DNA from: Chryseomicrobium aureum
Lineage (GTDB): Bacteria; Bacillota; Bacilli; Bacillales_A; Planococcaceae
Direction: 5' to 3'
Assembly (NCBI RefSeq): GCF_016909155.1
Contig: NZ_JAFBFG010000004.1
Location: 1-64,000 of the forward strand
Length of the DNA stretch: 64,000 nucleotides
A model generated the notes under the pieces. That model was not told the origin of the DNA. It did no database searches and worked only from the letters and a program-made list of their open reading frames with translations. A program made the translations under genes and the position numbers. Of this stretch, positions 63,781 to 64,000 are shown piece by piece. Within the stretch, counting starts at the first letter, position 1; each line of letters starts with the position of its first letter.

Positions 63781-64000
63781 TTACAACGACGCTTTGTTTG
63801 CCTTATGTGCTTTCATTTCATCCGCTAATTGTTGGAAGAATGCGTCGTTGTCTTTTGTCTGTTTCAACTTGCGCATGAATCGCTCGGTAAAGTCTGGAGA
63901 ATCCGAGAATGTCTTGCGGATGGCCCATAGTTTATCCAGCTGTTCTTTTGGCAGTAACAACTCTTCTTTCCGTGTACCTGAGCGGCGAATATCTAACGCT
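63781..64000 (-). CDS. rho: Transcription termination factor Rho, C-terminal end (partial)
   Basis: The reverse frame reads [19 protein letters not shown], then [12 protein letters not shown], then a helical tail ending KANKASL with TAA at 63781-63783. The [12 protein letters not shown] segment is a conserved part of the Rho ATPase domain C-terminus. The gene continues beyond the right edge. rho before rpmE is the usual Bacillales order. Confidence 0.9.
   Translation of the reverse strand, partial: ALDIRRSGTRKEELLLPKEQLDKLWAIRKTFSDSPDFTERFMRKLKQTKDNDAFFQQLADEMKAHKANKASL

Overview
The window looks like a chromosomal segment of a Gram-positive, low-to-mid GC member of the Bacillales, most likely Planococcaceae (Planococcus/Planomicrobium/Chryseomicrobium-like). 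This rests on B. subtilis-like gene order: rho, rpmE, tdk, prfA, prmC, ywlC, ywlE, rpiB, ywlG, glyA, upp and atpIBEFHAGDC, then ywzB, murA, mbl, fabZ, a ywpF-like gene, ssbB and ywqA/ywqB. It is supported by AGGAGG-type ribosome sites, frequent GTG/TTG starts and sigma-A promoters. The sporulation genes that B. subtilis carries inside these blocks (spoIIR, spoIID, spoIIQ, spoIIID) are absent, which suggests a non-spore-former. Almost all genes are on the minus strand, so transcription runs from high to low coordinates.

Layout. 1-11356: surface polysaccharide locus. A TagO/WecA-type initiating transferase is fused in frame to a Gfo/Idh/MocA oxidoreductase. It is followed by a nucleotide-sugar dehydrogenase, a left-handed beta-helix N-acetyltransferase, a 2-epimerase, three glycosyltransferases, galU, an LCP-family polymer ligase and an SH3b exported protein. 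The sugar genes fit a UDP-2,3-diacetamido-uronic acid (WbpA/B/D/I-type) pathway lacking the aminotransferase. 11495-16465: cell-envelope genes (trypsin-like protease, SH3b-NlpC/P60 hydrolase, LysM-3D hydrolase), the two hydrolases with WalR-type operators, plus an XRE-cupin regulator. 16766-23785: an Old Yellow Enzyme, a NERD-domain protein, and the argCJBD operon with a sigma-A promoter overlapped by an ARG-box-like site. 24240-27422: sigI-rsgI and a secreted DUF5667-like protein; both transcription units carry matching SigI-type promoters. 27560-34185: yhdT-panF-EamA transporter operon, a YknW/YknX-like pair, a 32-residue membrane peptide gene, an IDEAL-domain protein and an XRE regulator. 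34283-43791: ywqB-ywqA, ssbB, ywpF-like, fabZ, epuA-like, mbl, murA, ywzB. 44033-45007: a second NERD paralog. 45666-52726: complete ATP synthase operon. 53330-64000: upp, a PAS-GAF-GGDEF-EAL protein, glyA, ywlG, rpiB, ywlE, ywlC, prmC, prfA, tdk, rpmE and the 3' end of rho.

The most unusual content is intergenic. Four sequence-distinct short-repeat arrays occur. Those built on GGACA words and on TTTCGC words share an 82-84-bp super-unit made of about four ~20-bp words, and a GNCACAAA array has an exact 21-bp period. Both NERD-nuclease paralogs have such an array plus an AAGCCCTT-word array directly upstream. There are also three ~138-bp elements with GGTACC termini, many GGTGACAGGCACC palindromes, two near-identical 137-bp direct repeats between upp and its terminator, and TTTAGATGTGGAG-bounded elements. 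None carries an identifiable mobility gene here.
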